A model generated the notes under the pieces. That model saw nothing but the letters and a program-made list of their open reading frames with translations, ran no database searches and had not been told where the DNA came from. DNA of 64,000 bases from Rhizomys pruinosus (taxonomy: Eukaryota; Chordata; Mammalia; Rodentia; Spalacidae): the NCBI GenBank assembly GCA_009823505.1, contig VZQC01007129.1:1832989-1896988 (forward strand). Direction: 5' to 3'. How positions within the stretch are numbered: position 1 is the first letter of the stretch; every line of letters begins with the position of its first letter. A program made the position numbers and the translations under genes. Below are positions 33,870 through 45,570 of this stretch, one piece after another.

Positions 33870-35822
33870 CACACATTTCTCAATAATAACCTTAAATATT
33901 AATGGTCTAAAGTCCCCAATCAAAAGACATAGACTGGGAGAATGGATTAGAAAACAGAATCCATCTATATGCTCTCTACAGAAAACACATCTCACCCTCA
34001 AGGAGCGGCACCAACTTAAAGTGAAAGGATGGAAAAAAAAATATTCCAAATAAATGATACCAAAAGCAAGCCAGAGTTGCTATTCTAATATCAGACAAAA
34101 TAGACCTCAAAGTAAAACTAATCAGAAGAGACAAACAGGGCCATTATTTCCATATCAAAGGAAAAATTATCCATGAAGATTTCAGATATATATATATATA
34201 TCAAACTCTGGTGCACTGAACTTTATAAACACAATCCTGCAAGACCTTAAGGCACAGATTAATCCCAGCACACTAATAGTGGGGACCTTCAATACCCCAC
34301 TGAGCCCTTTGGATAGGTCAACTGGACAAAGAATAAACAGAGAGACATCTGAACTGAACAACACAATACACCAAATGGAACTCACAGACATTCCGAATAT
34401 TCCACCCAAACACCAGAGAGTATGCTTTCTACTCAGCACCCCACAGAACATTCTCCAAAATTGACCACATACTTCAACACAGAAAAACTCAACAAATAAA
34501 AAATGATTGAAATAACTTCATGCCTTCTATCAGAACACAGTGCAATAAAGCTCAATATCAACATCAGGATAAGCCCTACTATCTACAAGAATACATGGAG
34601 ACTACATAACACACTCCTGAATAATGAATGGGTCAAGGAAGAAATAAAGAAAGAAATAAAAGCATTCCCGGAACTAAATGAAAAAGACAATATAACACAA
34701 GAAAACCTATGGGATACTTTAAAAGCAGGCCTATGAGGGAACTTTATAGCCCTGGGTGCCTACATTGAAAAAAACAAAGAAACAGAAAAAGCACAAATAA
34801 AGATTTAACACTGCAGCTAAATGTACTTGAGAGACAACCAAAAATAAACCCTAAACCCAACAGGCAGGAAGAAATAACAAAAATTAAAACAGAAATCAAT
34901 AAAATAGAAACAAAGAAAACAATACAAAGAATCAATGAATCCAAAAGCTGGCTATTTGAAAGGGTAAACAAGATAGACAGACCTCTAGCCCAGTTAGCCA
35001 AAAGAAAGAAAGAGCAATTCGAAATCAATAGAATTAGTGATGAAAGGGGAAACCTCACAACAGACAATGAAAAGATTCAGACAATCATATGGGAATACTT
35101 CAAAAACTTATACTCCATTAAATTTGAAAACCTAGGAGAAACGGATGAATATCTGAAACCCTGGAAATCAACAAAGCTTAACCAAAAAGAGACTGACAGC
35201 TTAAACAGACCCATAATATTGGAGGAAATTGAAAATGTAATAAAAAACCTCCTAACTAAAAAAAAAGCCCAGGCCCAGATGGTTGTATGGCAGAATTTTA
35301 TAGAACATTTAAAGAAGAGTTATAGCCATTATTACTAAAACTGTTCAGAAGGATACAGAGGGAAATCTCCCAGATTCCTTCTATGAAACCAGCATCACTC
35401 TAATACCAAAGCCAGACAAAGATACAACAAAAAAAATTATAGACCCATCTCATTAATGAACATAGACACAAAATTTCTCAGCAAAATACTGGCAAACTGC
35501 ATGAAGACCCATATCAAAAAGATCATCCATCATGACCAAGTTGGATTTATACCAGAGATGCAGGGATGGTTCAACATATGTAAATCAATAAATATCATAA
35601 AGAACATAAATGGACTGAAAGGCAAAACCCACATGATCATCTCAATTGATGCAGAAAAAGCCTTCACCCAAATCCAGTGCCCCTTCATGCTTAAAGTCCT
35701 AGAGGTGATTGGACTGGAAGGATCATTCCTCAACATAATCAAAGCCCTATACAAGAAACCCGCAGCCAGCATCATCCTAAGTGGAGAAAAGTTAGAAGCA
35801 TTCTCCTTAAAAGCGGGAACCC
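33870..35822 (+). pseudogene. LINE-1 ORF2, 5' part: endonuclease to start of reverse transcriptase
   Basis: It contains the endonuclease region (33,890-34,470) and the region linking endonuclease to reverse transcriptase. The start of the reverse transcriptase follows: the Pro-Asp-Gly surroundings near 35,270, and Ile-Ser-Ile-Asp-Ala-Glu-Lys-Ala-Phe at 35,640-35,665. A (TA)n run at 34,185-34,200 and many frameshifts break it. The element stops abruptly at aaaagcgggaaccca (35,808-35,822), where foreign sequence begins. The same bases reopen ORF2 at 43,206. Confidence 0.9.
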
Positions 35823-36045
35823 AGTCTTTCTGTTGTTCTTTTACTATGCCTCCCTCTCCATGAGAAATATTTATATCTGGGTTGTTGGTACTAGCATCCA
35901 CATATGAGGGACACCATTTGTCGTTTGTTTTTCTGGGACTGTGTTACTTCACTTAACATAATGTCTTCCAGCTCCATCCATTTACCTGCAAATTTCATGA
36001 TGTTGTCCCTCTTTACTGCTGCATAGTATTCCATTGTATACATGT
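35823..36045 (-). repeat. LINE-1 ORF2/3' UTR piece in opposite orientation
   Basis: The minus strand reads atggaatactatgcagcagt, gatggagctggaagacatta and gtgaagtaacacagtcccag, which are the end of ORF2. It abuts the sense ORF2 at 35,822. This order (3' piece before the inverted 5' piece) is not what twin priming gives, so it is more likely part of a later rearrangement. Confidence 0.8.
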
Positions 36046-37084
36046 ATTTTTTTTTTTTGGTTTACTGATTTCTTTTTTCTCGTTTTTTTTTTTTTAACTT
36101 AGTTTATTGATGCTTTGTCATTTCATACATTTTTTCTCAATTCAGATCAGGCAGTTATTTCACCGTCGCCACATCCCCCCCCACCCCCACCCCATCCCAG
36201 ATCATGCATTCTGCCATAACTGTCCTGCATTTTCTCTCAGTTTTTTTTTTTTCATTTTTAGCTATAAGTGATAATCCATGAGTACAAGCATCTTCATGCA
36301 AAACCTAGTCTGCAGGCTGTTGTGCCCAAACACCTACAGCCCCACCAATCCATGGGGGGTGACAGGTTTTGTTCAATCAAGTGGATCAAACAAGTGTCCA
36401 GCTACATCGCTATAGTTTCACCATTCACCCAATCGTCGCCCTACATTCTATCACACCGCTCGCGCAGATTGCGTCCGCTAGGGATTAGAAAAGGGGCACA
36501 GGTTGGATGAGAGTAAAACAGTCCACTCTTCTGGGATGTTGACTTGGACTCTGGTCATTCTGGCTGTTTCCTTTCATGGCTGACAGTTTTGTCCAGGAAA
36601 TACTTGTACCTACTAATGAAGAGCAAGCAGATTAGTATATAGGTATTGTAACAGTACTAATGTTATGAGGTTACTTTATTAAGCATAGACACAGAGGTTT
36701 GGATTTGTTTAATCCATGGATTACAATTTCCCCCCTGTTAAATATGGACAGGTCTACTGTGGCTATAGACATGCCTAACCGTGTAGAGGAGTAAGCTTGT
36801 GGCAAAAAGAACCATGGGTTATTCTCACAAGCGGGAAGAGCCAATAGCTAATGAATTTGGGATATACAGGCACATGGCTGCCTACTCTGCCCACTGTATT
36901 TCCCAGGCAGGTGAGGTGTAGCTGGTGCTGACGGCGGATGGGGCTTGCTTGACTCGGAGGACCAGTTTTGCGTTATTGGTTTAGTAGTGCCTTTGGTAAC
37001 ACTCTCTGGCCATTCCAGAGGCCATCTTGTACACTTGCATGTGTGGTCTCAATACATCCCTCCAATGTAACATCAGGTCTTCAT
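36046..37084. other. Loop of the inverted repeat; begins with a LINE-1 tail, rest unassigned
   Basis: 36,060-36,250 is an antisense LINE-1 3' end with poly-T at 36,082-36,095 (ttattgatgctttgtcattt; cagatcatgcattctgccat). 36,250-37,084 is not repeated elsewhere in the window. It has a CpG-containing patch (36,430-36,485, with ctcgcgcagattgcgtccgc) and no convincing gene. It may be part of an endogenous retrovirus-like repeat, but I cannot name it. Confidence 0.5.
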
Positions 37085-37310
37085 GAATACAATGGAATAC
37101 TATGCAGCAGTAAAGAGGGACAACATCATGAACTTTGCAGGTAAATGGATGGAGCTGGAAGACATTATGTTAAGTGAAGTAACACAGTCCCAGAAAAACA
37201 AACGACAATGGTGTCCTCAATGGGGGATGGCATACCAATCAACCCAGATATAATATTTCTCATGGAGAGGGAGGCATAGTAAAGAACAACAGAAAGACTG
37301 GGTTCCGCTT
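37085..37310 (+). repeat. LINE-1 ORF2/3' UTR piece (right-arm copy)
   Basis: Reverse complement of 35,823-36,045. It starts tgaatacaatggaatactat and ends gaaagactgggttccgcttt, where the inverted ORF2 begins. Confidence 0.85.
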
Positions 37311-40300
37311 TTAAGGAGAATGCTTCTAAACTTTTCTCCACTAGGAGATGCTGGCTGTGGGTTTCTTGTAAAGGGCTTTGATATATGTTGAGGAATAGCC
37401 TCCAGTCCAATCACCTTAGGATTTAGCATGAAGGTGGCCTGGATTTGGGTGAAAGGCTTTTTCTTTCTATTTAGATGATCATGTGGGTTTTGCCTTTCAG
37501 TCCATTTTATGTTCTTTATGAATATTTATTGATTTACATAGTTGAACCATCCTGCATCTCTGGAAACCAACTTGGTCAGGATGGATTTTTTTTTTTTTTT
37601 TATTGCTTATAGTTTGCTGTTTTGCTGAGAAATTTTGTGTCTATGTTCATTAATGAAATGGGTCTATAATTTTTTTGTTTGTATCTTGTCTGGCTTTGGT
37701 ATTAGAGTGATGCTGTTCATAGAAGGAATCTGGGAATTTCCCTCTGACCTTCTGAACAGTTTTGAGTATAATGGTCTATACTCTTCTTTAAATGTTCTAT
37801 AAAATTCTGCCATACAACCATCTGGGCCGGGGCTTTTTTTTTAGTTAGGAAGGTTTTTTATTACATTTTCAATTTCCTCAATATTATGGGTATGTTTAGA
37901 TGTCAGTCTCTTTTTGGTTAAGCTTTGGTTGATTTCCAGGGCTTTCAGATATTCATTCCGTTTCTCCTAGGTTTTCAAATTTAATGGACTATAAGTTTTT
38001 GAAGTATTCCCAATGATTGTCTGAATCTTTTCATCTGTTGTGAGGTTCCCTTATATCACAATTCTATTGATTTCGAATTGCTCTTTCTTTCTTTTGCTAA
38101 CTGGGCTAGAGGCTGTCATCTTTGTTTACCCTTCAAATAGCCGCTTTTGGATCATTGATTTTGTATTGTTTCTTTTTTCTTTGTTTCTATTTTATTGATT
38201 TTTTTTTTATTTTTTTGTTATTTCTTCCTGCCTGTTGGTTTATGTTATTTTTGGTTGTCTCTCAAGTACATTTAGCTGCATGTTAAATCTTTATTTGTGC
38301 TCTTTCTGTTTCTTTGTTTTTTTCAATGTAGGCAATCAGGCTATAAATTCCCTCATAGGCTGCTTTTAAAGTTTCCACATGGTTTTTTGTGTTTATTGTC
38401 TTTTTTCATTTAGTTCCGGGAATGCTTTTATTTCTTTCTTTATTTCTTCTTGACCCATTCATTATTCAGGAGTGTGTTATGTAGTCTCCATGTATTCTGT
38501 AGATATGGGGCTTATCCTGAGCGTTGATATTGAGCTTTATTGCACTGTGTTCTGATAGAAGGCATGAAGTTATTTCAAATCATTTTTTATTTTGTTGATT
38601 TTTTCTGTGTTGAAGTATGTGGTCAATTTTGGAAAATGTTCCTGAGGTGTGAGTAGAAGCATATTCTCCTGGTGTTTGGGTGGGATATTTGGGAATGTCT
38701 GTGGTTCCATTTGGTGTATTGTGTATTGTTCAGTTCAGATGTCTCTCTGTTTATTTCTTTGTCCAGTTGACCTATCCAAAGGGCTCATGGGGTAGGAAGG
38801 TCCCCACTATGTGGTGCTGGGATTAATCTTTGCCTTAAGGTCTTGCAGGATTGTGTTTATAAAGTTCAGTGCACCAGAGTTTGAATATATATATAATCTA
38901 AATCTTCATGGATAATTTTTTTCCTTTGATATGGAAATAATGGCCCCTGTTTGTCTCTTCTGATTAGTTTGACTTTGAGGTCTATTTGTCTGATATTAGA
39001 AGTAGCAACTTGTTCTTATAAGCTTTTATTCTGTTCTATTTTTCTTCTTTCCATCCTTTCACTTTAAGTTGGTGCCGCTCCTTCGAGGGTGAGATGTGTT
39101 TTTCTGTAAGAGAGCATATAGATGGATTCTGTTTTTAATCCATTCTCCCAGTCTATGTCTTTTGATTGGGGATTTTAGACCATTAGATTTTAGGTTATTA
39201 TTGAGTATTGTGTGTTGTCTTCTTTTTCACCTTTTTTTGTTTGCATTCTTGGTTTGTATTTCCTACTTATACTTTTATTAATTTTTGTCTCTCAGCTGTT
39301 TGGAGATAGTCTCATTCCTTCACCTCTGTGCTTTGAATTGCTTGGAGGTATTTACGAATGGTTGGTTTCGGACATGTAGTCTTACATACTTGTTTTATGT
39401 CATGAAAGATTGTTTTCTTTCTGCTTCAATATAATTGACATGTTTGCGGGTATCGGACATCGGGGGTTTACATCTAGAGTCGTTTAGTACTGGGAATACT
39501 TTTTGTTCCACTTCTTTTGGCCTTTCATAGTTCACTGAAAAGCAGCTCGTAATTTTGATGAGCTTCCCCTTGATGTAACTTGTGTTTTCTCTTGTGGTTT
39601 TTCAGTATTTTGTCTTGTTTTGGGGCATCTAGCAGGATTGTATTTTAACTATGATAGGATGTGGGGATTTTTTTCTGATCGTGTCTATTTTGGTGTTCTA
39701 TGTGCTTCTTATATATTTTACATGGGTTTTTCTTTTTTTCAATGTGGGGAAATTTTCCTCTATTATTCGGTTGAAGATTTGATCAAAATCATTGTCTGGG
39801 ATCCTTCTCCTTCTTTATCCCTAGATGGCAGAGGTTTAGCTTTTCATAGTGTCCCACATTTCCTGATTGTCCATCTTGTGTTTGTTTTTTGTTTTTTTTT
39901 TTTTCATATTCTTTTCTTAGCATTCTAGTTCTTCACTTTATCTTCCAATGTTGATATTCTATTTCTGCTCCCGCCGATATGTTCCTGAGGCTTTCTTTCT
40001 TTTCTTCTTGTTGGTGAGTGCTCATTTTCCTTTTTCATTGTCATCCTGTGATTTCTTGTTATTTGCATTTCCTTTTGGAGCTGGTCATTTTCTTCTTATA
40101 GCTCCTTGCTTTGCTGATTCTGTACCTTTTTCACTTAAGCGGTATCTTGTCAGTGTTTCCTTCTTCCTGAATGTCATTTCTCCTTAGTCCTTCCTGAGTT
40201 TGTCATTCTCTCCCTTTAGTTCTTTCGATTTGCTCTCTTATTCTTTGATTCTCTCTGATAGTTTGCTTTGAGTGATTTACTACAGATTGATTGCTTTCAT

Positions 40301-40905
40301 AAGATCTGTGGTCTTGGGTTGCTTCACAGGGAAGTCCTATTGTAGTGAATCTTTTATGGACTGGTAGAGTTTGGTATAGATTTGTGGTTTTCCAGGTTAT
40401 TTTTTCATTGTGTTTTTGGCATGTGGGTTTGTTTTGTTGTTTGTATTCTGATGTACAAGCTCAACTTTGGAGGCTTGCTTTGCTTGTTTCTTCAGGTGTT
40501 TTTCGTTGGGTCTTCTCCTGTATGGAGGGCGGCTGATCTAGATTTCAGGTTTTCACTGAAGGTCCAACTAACCTTCTCTTTCTGTTCTGTAAGTTCTCCA
40601 GAAATTGGATAGTTAATAACCAGGATTTGGTTCACCACTGAGTGCTGTGTTCACTCAGTTTCCCTCCGGCCAGTTCCTGTAGGTTGGCTGAGAAAGCCTA
40701 TGTGCTGGGATGGGGTTGTGGTAGGTTCCTGTCTCTTCTACTTCCTTGTGCCTTGGACTCACTACTTCTATTCCCACTGGGACACTTGGGGAGGGGGGAG
40801 TTGCTCCCTTGCACCACCCCTCCACTGGCAGCTTGGTAACTTCCCACATGTCGATCATGCAGGTGGGGTGGGGTGTTTCCCCTGGGTGCTGAAACCCAGG
40901 CCACC
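37311..40905 (-). repeat. LINE-1 5' half, inverted copy (ORF2 part, ORF1, 5' UTR)
   Basis: Antisense duplicate of 32.17-35.82 kb, with the 5' UTR at about 40.57-40.91 kb. Indels are dense and no frame longer than about 100 codons survives. Confidence 0.9.
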
Positions 40906-40934
40906 GCATCAATAATTTTTAAAATTTAAAATAA

Positions 40935-41150
40935 GAAGTATGCCATGAGATGGCTCAGCAGGTAAAACTCCTTACCAAACAGCAAGCTGAGGCTGAGTTC
41001 AAGTTCCTAGAACCCCATGACAGAAAAGAGAAAGTAGTCCCAAAAGTTGACTTCTGACATCCATAAGCATGCCATGGTCAATGCATGCAGACAGAATAAT
41101 AATAAATAAAAGAAATTTTTTTTTTAAATAAATTATTTTTAAAAAACTCA
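40935..41150 (+). repeat. SINE (right-arm copy of 31.93-32.15 kb)
   Basis: gccatgagatggctcagcag head and an A-rich tail after catgcagacagaataataat. Confidence 0.75.
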
Positions 41151-41882
41151 GAAGCTATAACAGAACAATGATAAATACTCAAAGAACCAAGCTTTTCTCA
41201 AGTTCTCTGTAGTAGCAGCTGCACACCACTGTGATTGTGGGGACAGATTAGCAGGAAGCAAGTGGATTCTCCTTAGACTAGAATGGGAAGTATCCTTAGT
41301 TGCATACCCTAATGAGGGCAACATTATGTAGTAACTCGAGTGGAGGTGGGTCTCCATCTGTAAGAAGGGCTTTTCAGTTGAGCATGTTTCTTTTTGTGCA
41401 GTTTCCTCCACATTGTTTATGCTGTGTGAAAGAATATACAGTACAGATTAGCCAGTGCACAGTTCTTTGAGGTGAGCAGGAGCCACTGTGGATGTAGTAA
41501 TTTCCATTTTTGCTATCTCTGCTATTAAACTAAGGGCCATGCAAATCAGGGTCATTGCAGATAAGGGCAGTCCTGGTCACATGGTCTGTCACTGAGTGCG
41601 GCTCTGTGATGGATGCAAGGTTACCTATTCTGATGTCAGCAGTTTGAGATTCCTGAACCATCTTGTGAGGATTCTTTGATAGGGAACTATCAGCATTTCT
41701 TATCTCTTACAAATGCCCTTCCCTCCACACTCTTATCTCTCCTCTCTCTTTTCTCTCACCTTACTCTCACACTTCCTTCAAGTGCAGAATATATGTACTT
41801 GAGTTATTTCTGGGATTTGATATGCCTTGTTTTCTCAAAATGCCCAGGAACAACCACAGGGGAAATACCAATATGGCCACTG
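41151..41882. other. Anonymous sequence (right-arm copy of 31.19-31.93 kb)
   Basis: High similarity to the left arm with small indels; for example the frame at 31,657-31,908 is frameshifted here. Confidence 0.7.
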
Positions 41883-42243
41883 TGCTAGATACCTTCAGTT
41901 GTCAACTTGACATGCCTGGGAAGACAGAACTCAACTGAAGAATTTCATCCATTGAATTGGCATGTGGCCATGTCTGTGGAGATATTTTCTAGATTGTTGA
42001 GTGATACAGCTGGCCCAGCCTGCTATGAATGATGTCACCCCGGGGCAGGCAAGGGGAGCAAACAAGCAAGGAGCATTCCTACATGGTCTCTACTTCAGTT
42101 TGCCTTCTCAAGGTCCCTACACGGCTTGGGCTCCTGCCCTGGATTCCTTCAATGATTGAAGTTTAAGAAGCAACAAAATCTTTCCTCCCCAAGTTGTTTT
42201 GGGTTGTGGTATTTATTATAGCAATAGAAAGCCACTAGGACAG
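41883..42243 (-). repeat. URR1-like repeat (right-arm copy)
   Basis: Mirrors 30.83-31.19 kb. Local differences lie at 42,088-42,130 (tctacttcagtttgccttct). Confidence 0.6.
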
Positions 42244-42344
42244 CCACCTTTCCCCATGTAGTGTGTGGTCCCAAGCCTTCTTCTGTGGCAGCAGATGCAC
42301 GGACTATAGTATGAATAGTAAATCATCTAACAAAAGTAGATGTG

Positions 42345-42505
42345 TTCTTTTTGTTTGTTCTTTTTGAGATAGGGTGTCCCTTTAGTCCCAGTGCCTGGAG
42401 CTCACTATGTAGACCAGGCGGGCCCTGACCTTAGAGATCCACTTGCCTCTGCCTCCCAAGTGCTGGATTAAAGCTTGTGCCACCACACTAACTTTTTATT
42501 TCTTT
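42345..42505 (-). repeat. B1 SINE (right-arm copy)
   Basis: tttttgagatagggtgtccc to cttgtgccaccacactaact. Single-base losses compared with 30.57-30.73 kb. Confidence 0.88.
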
Positions 42506-42839
42506 TTTATTTCTTTTTTTTTCAAATGTGTTCGAAGCAGGATGAAGTGACATGCCTCCTAGTTGAATGGCATCTGCCAATCTAAGTGTGGAGATACCTT
42601 AAAAGTGCTTGGAGGACTAGAAGCAAATCACAATCTCCGAGTACCAGACAATTAATGAGATTGTCAGGAAGCCAGTGTGGTAGTTGAGTGGTTCCTGTTA
42701 TGAGTAGTAAGACACCTTCAGTCTCAGCCCTGAGAGTGAAGTATATATTGGGGGAATCCCAAAGTGGCCATCCAACATAGAATGGTGTGCCTCCTTGCTG
42801 TGGTAGCAGTTATATTGCCTCTGCTAAGACATGCAACTG

Positions 42840-43050
42840 AGGGGGGCTAGCGAGAGGTCTCTACAATTAGGAGCATTGGCTCCTCTTCCAGATTACCCAG
42901 TTTGATGCTAGTACCCACAGGGTAGCTAATAACCATAGTAACTCCAGTCCCAGATTTTATGCCCTCTTCTGGCCACTACAAGCATGCACAACATGGATGC
43001 CCTTATACATTCAGACAATACACTCATAAAATCTAAATAAAATATAAATG
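42840..43050 (+). repeat. SINE (right-arm copy of 30.01-30.22 kb)
   Basis: Sense: ggggctagcgagaggtctct to the A-rich ctaaataaaatataaatgag. Confidence 0.8.
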
Positions 43051-43186
43051 AGGGCTGGAGAGATGGCCTAGCGGTTAAGAGCGCCACCGCTCTTACAGAG
43101 ACCTGGGTTCGATCTCAGCACCCACATGGTGGCCAAGAACCGTCTGGGGCTCCAATTCCAGGAGAACTCCAGTTCCAGGGGAAATC
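43051..43186 (+). repeat. B3-like SINE, cut off at the palindrome edge
   Basis: Head ggctggagagatggcctagc to ccagttccaggggaaatc, then the sequence stops at the ambiguous base. The 3' half that the left-arm copy has is missing. Confidence 0.9.
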
Positions 43187-43209
43187 NAAAAAAAAAAAAA
43201 AAAAAAAAA
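43187..43209. other. Ambiguous base plus 22-base A-run at the junction
   Basis: The only N in the window is at 43,187, followed by 22 A and then gcgggaacccag, where LINE-1 ORF2 resumes. An N at the exact end of a palindrome arm suggests a joined or filled gap. Confidence 0.95.
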
Positions 43210-45010
43210 GCGGGAACCCAGCAAGGCTGCCCCCTATCACCACTCCTCTTCAATATAGTGCTTGAAACATTTGCTAGGGCAATAAGACAAGAAAGGGAAA
43301 TTAAAGAAGTTCTAATTGGAAAAGGGAAGTCAAACTATCCCTTTGCAGACAATATGATAGTTTACCTGAGGGATGCTAAAACCTCCACCAGAAAACTCCT
43401 AGAAATGATTAAAAGTTTCAGTAAAGTGGCTAGATACAAAATTAACCTAGAAAAATCAGTAACCTTTCTTTACACCAACAACAAGCAAATGAAGAAGGAA
43501 TATGAGGACACCTTCCCACTCACAATAGCCTACAAAAAACCCTAGGAACAAACCTAACCAAAGACACCAAAGAGCTCAACAACAAAAATTTTAAACCCCT
43601 GAAGGAGACTGAAGAAGACATCAGAAGATGGAAAGATCTCCCATGCTCATGGATTGGAAAACTTAACATAGTAAAAATATCCATTCTACCCAAATTAATA
43701 TACAGATTCAACATGATCCCAATTAAAATCCCTAAGAGTTTCTTCACAGGCTTAGAAAAAAAGTCCTTAATTTCATATGGAAAAACAAAAGACCCTGAGT
43801 AGTCAAAGCAACCCTGAATGAAAAGAGCAATACAGGGGGGGATTCACTATATCAGACTTCAAACTATACTACAGGTCTATAGTCAGAAAAACAACCTGGT
43901 ACTGACATGAAAACAGACCTGTGGACCAAAGGAACAAAATTGAAGATCCAACTTGAGTACACACAATTTCAGCCAACTCATATTTGACAAAGGGGCCAAG
44001 AAGACTCAATGGAGCAAAGACAGCATCTTCAGCAAATGGTGTGGCAAAACTGGATTACCACTCGTAAAAGAATAAAACTGAGCCCCTATCTGTACAAAAG
44101 TCAACTCCAAATGGATCAAAGATCTCAACATGAAACCAGAACCTCTGAAGGTGACAGTATAAAATGTTGGCAGCAGCCTACAAGACATAGGCACAGGAAA
44201 AGACTTTCTAAATCAGACAGCAGCTGCACAGGAAATAAGGTTGACAATTGACAAGTGGGACCTCATTAAACTCAAAAGCTTCTGTACAGCAAAAGAAACA
44301 ATCTGTGAAGTGAAGAGAAAACCCAGAGAGTGGGAGGAAACCTTCACTGCTGATACATCTGACAGAGCATTAACTTCCAGAATATATAATCTATTCAAAA
44401 ACAAAGAGGAAAACAAATAACTCACTGGAAAGTTGGAATAAAGAGCTGAATAGAGACTTCACAAATGAGGAAATAAAGATGGCTGAGAAACATCTTAAAA
44501 AGTGTTCAACATCACTAGTTAAGGAAATGCAAATCAAAACCACTTTAAGATATTATCTCACTCTGATAACTGGCTAGAATCAAAAAACAAATTATACCAA
44601 ATGCTGGAGAGGTATGGGGAAAGGGAACACTCATCCACTGCTGGTGGGAATGTAAACTTGTACAACCACTATGGAAAGCAGTGTGCAGAACCCTTAAAAA
44701 ACTCAAAATGAGCCTACCACCTGACCCACCCATACTACTCCTGGGTATATACCCATAAGATTAATCCTACCACAGAGATACATGCAGCTCTCTTCACAAT
44801 AGCAAAGAGCTAGAACCAACCCAAGTGCTCCTCAACTGATGAGTGGGTAGAGAAAATGTGGAACATCTACACAATGAAGTTCTATGGAGATGTAAAGAAA
44901 GATGACATCATGAAATTTGCTGATAAATGGATGGAACTAGAAGATATTATGGTAAGTGAAGTAATGGTCCCAGAAAAACAAATGATGAATGATATTCCTC
45001 ATTTGTGGAT
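43206..45010 (+). pseudogene. LINE-1 ORF2, 3' part: end of reverse transcriptase and C-terminus
   Basis: It resumes at aaaagcgggaaccca, the same 15 bases at which the left piece ends. An open frame (to 43,545) covers the catalytic core, but the box that should be Phe-Ala-Asp-Asp reads Phe-Ala-Asp-Asn (43,342-43,353), so a metal-binding Asp is lost. Further stops follow. The C-terminal region with Cys residues lies at 44,600-44,760, and the end of ORF2 near 45,010 (ctcatttgtggatgctagca). Confidence 0.88.
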
Positions 45011-45570
45011 GCTAGCAACAAGCACCTTGTTGTAAGGCAAACTGAACAACATCAATGTTATATTCCTCGTTTTCCTCCTGAAAGCAACTGTGCTCTTATA
45101 ATTAATCCCTTAAGAGGCTCTAGAATTAATTTACCACTTCTTTTCTGACTTTGTTATCTTGTATAGGGGTGGAGGGTATGTAGGCATATTTTAGAGTAAT
45201 ATAAGCTTAAAAAGGAAAAATGTGAATCCTGAAATATGGTATGGAAATAACATTGTTTTCAGATGACATAATTTTAGTATAGATGTCACATAAATATATT
45301 CATATGTTGAAGCAATACAAATTGGAGGGAACAACAAAAGAACTGGGACAAAGAACCGACTGAAACAGTAAAGTTCTCCCTAAAACAATAATCCTCTGCT
45401 TTGAAAAACTTTAAAAAGACTCAGAAAAAGATATAAGGCAGGTATGGCAGAATGCATGACTCGGGTGGGGGGGGCATGAAAAGGGAAATGAGTCTAAATT
45501 GGACTGTGAAATGATATATGAAAAGCACAAAAATATAAAACCAAAAAAACCCACAAAAAAATTGATGCAG
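45011..45570 (+). repeat. LINE-1 3' UTR, tail and target-site duplication
   Basis: gaggctctagaattaattta, a G-run at 45,465-45,474, and the A-rich end, then aattgatgcag (45,560-45,570). This matches aattgatgcgg at 32,167-32,177 beside the 5' UTR with one mismatch. The two outer ends therefore belong to one insertion. Confidence 0.8.

Larger units (their letters stand above)
29870..36045 (+). repeat. Left arm of a giant inverted repeat (~6.15 kb)
   Basis: Everything from the middle of the SINE at 29.87 kb to about 36.04 kb reappears in reverse complement at 37.09-43.19 kb. Order checks: SINE pair, B1, URR1-like repeat, unique 31.2-31.9 kb, SINE, LINE-1 5' UTR with the same distinctive segment (catgatcgacatgtgggaag at 32,222 and, reversed, at about 40,855), ORF1, ORF2 to 35,822, and a LINE-1 tail piece. 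The midpoints of matching pairs fall at about 36,530-36,540. Confidence 0.95.
37085..43186 (-). repeat. Right arm of the giant inverted repeat
   Basis: Reverse complement of the left arm. Sampled stretches (39.48-39.98 kb against 33.05-33.6 kb; 41.9-42.1 kb against 31.0-31.19 kb) are clearly the same DNA. They differ mainly by single-base insertions and deletions and only secondarily by substitutions, so the open frames of the left arm are shredded here. The arm stops within a SINE, immediately before the single ambiguous base at 43,187. Confidence 0.93.

Noticed and set aside
35808..36045. Twin-priming inversion of LINE-1
   Set aside because: On the strand of the 3' piece, the inverted 5' piece lies downstream instead of upstream, which is the wrong order for twin priming.
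36268..36510. 80-codon frame in the palindrome loop
   Set aside because: Short, no recognisable domain, and the sequence may be chimeric.
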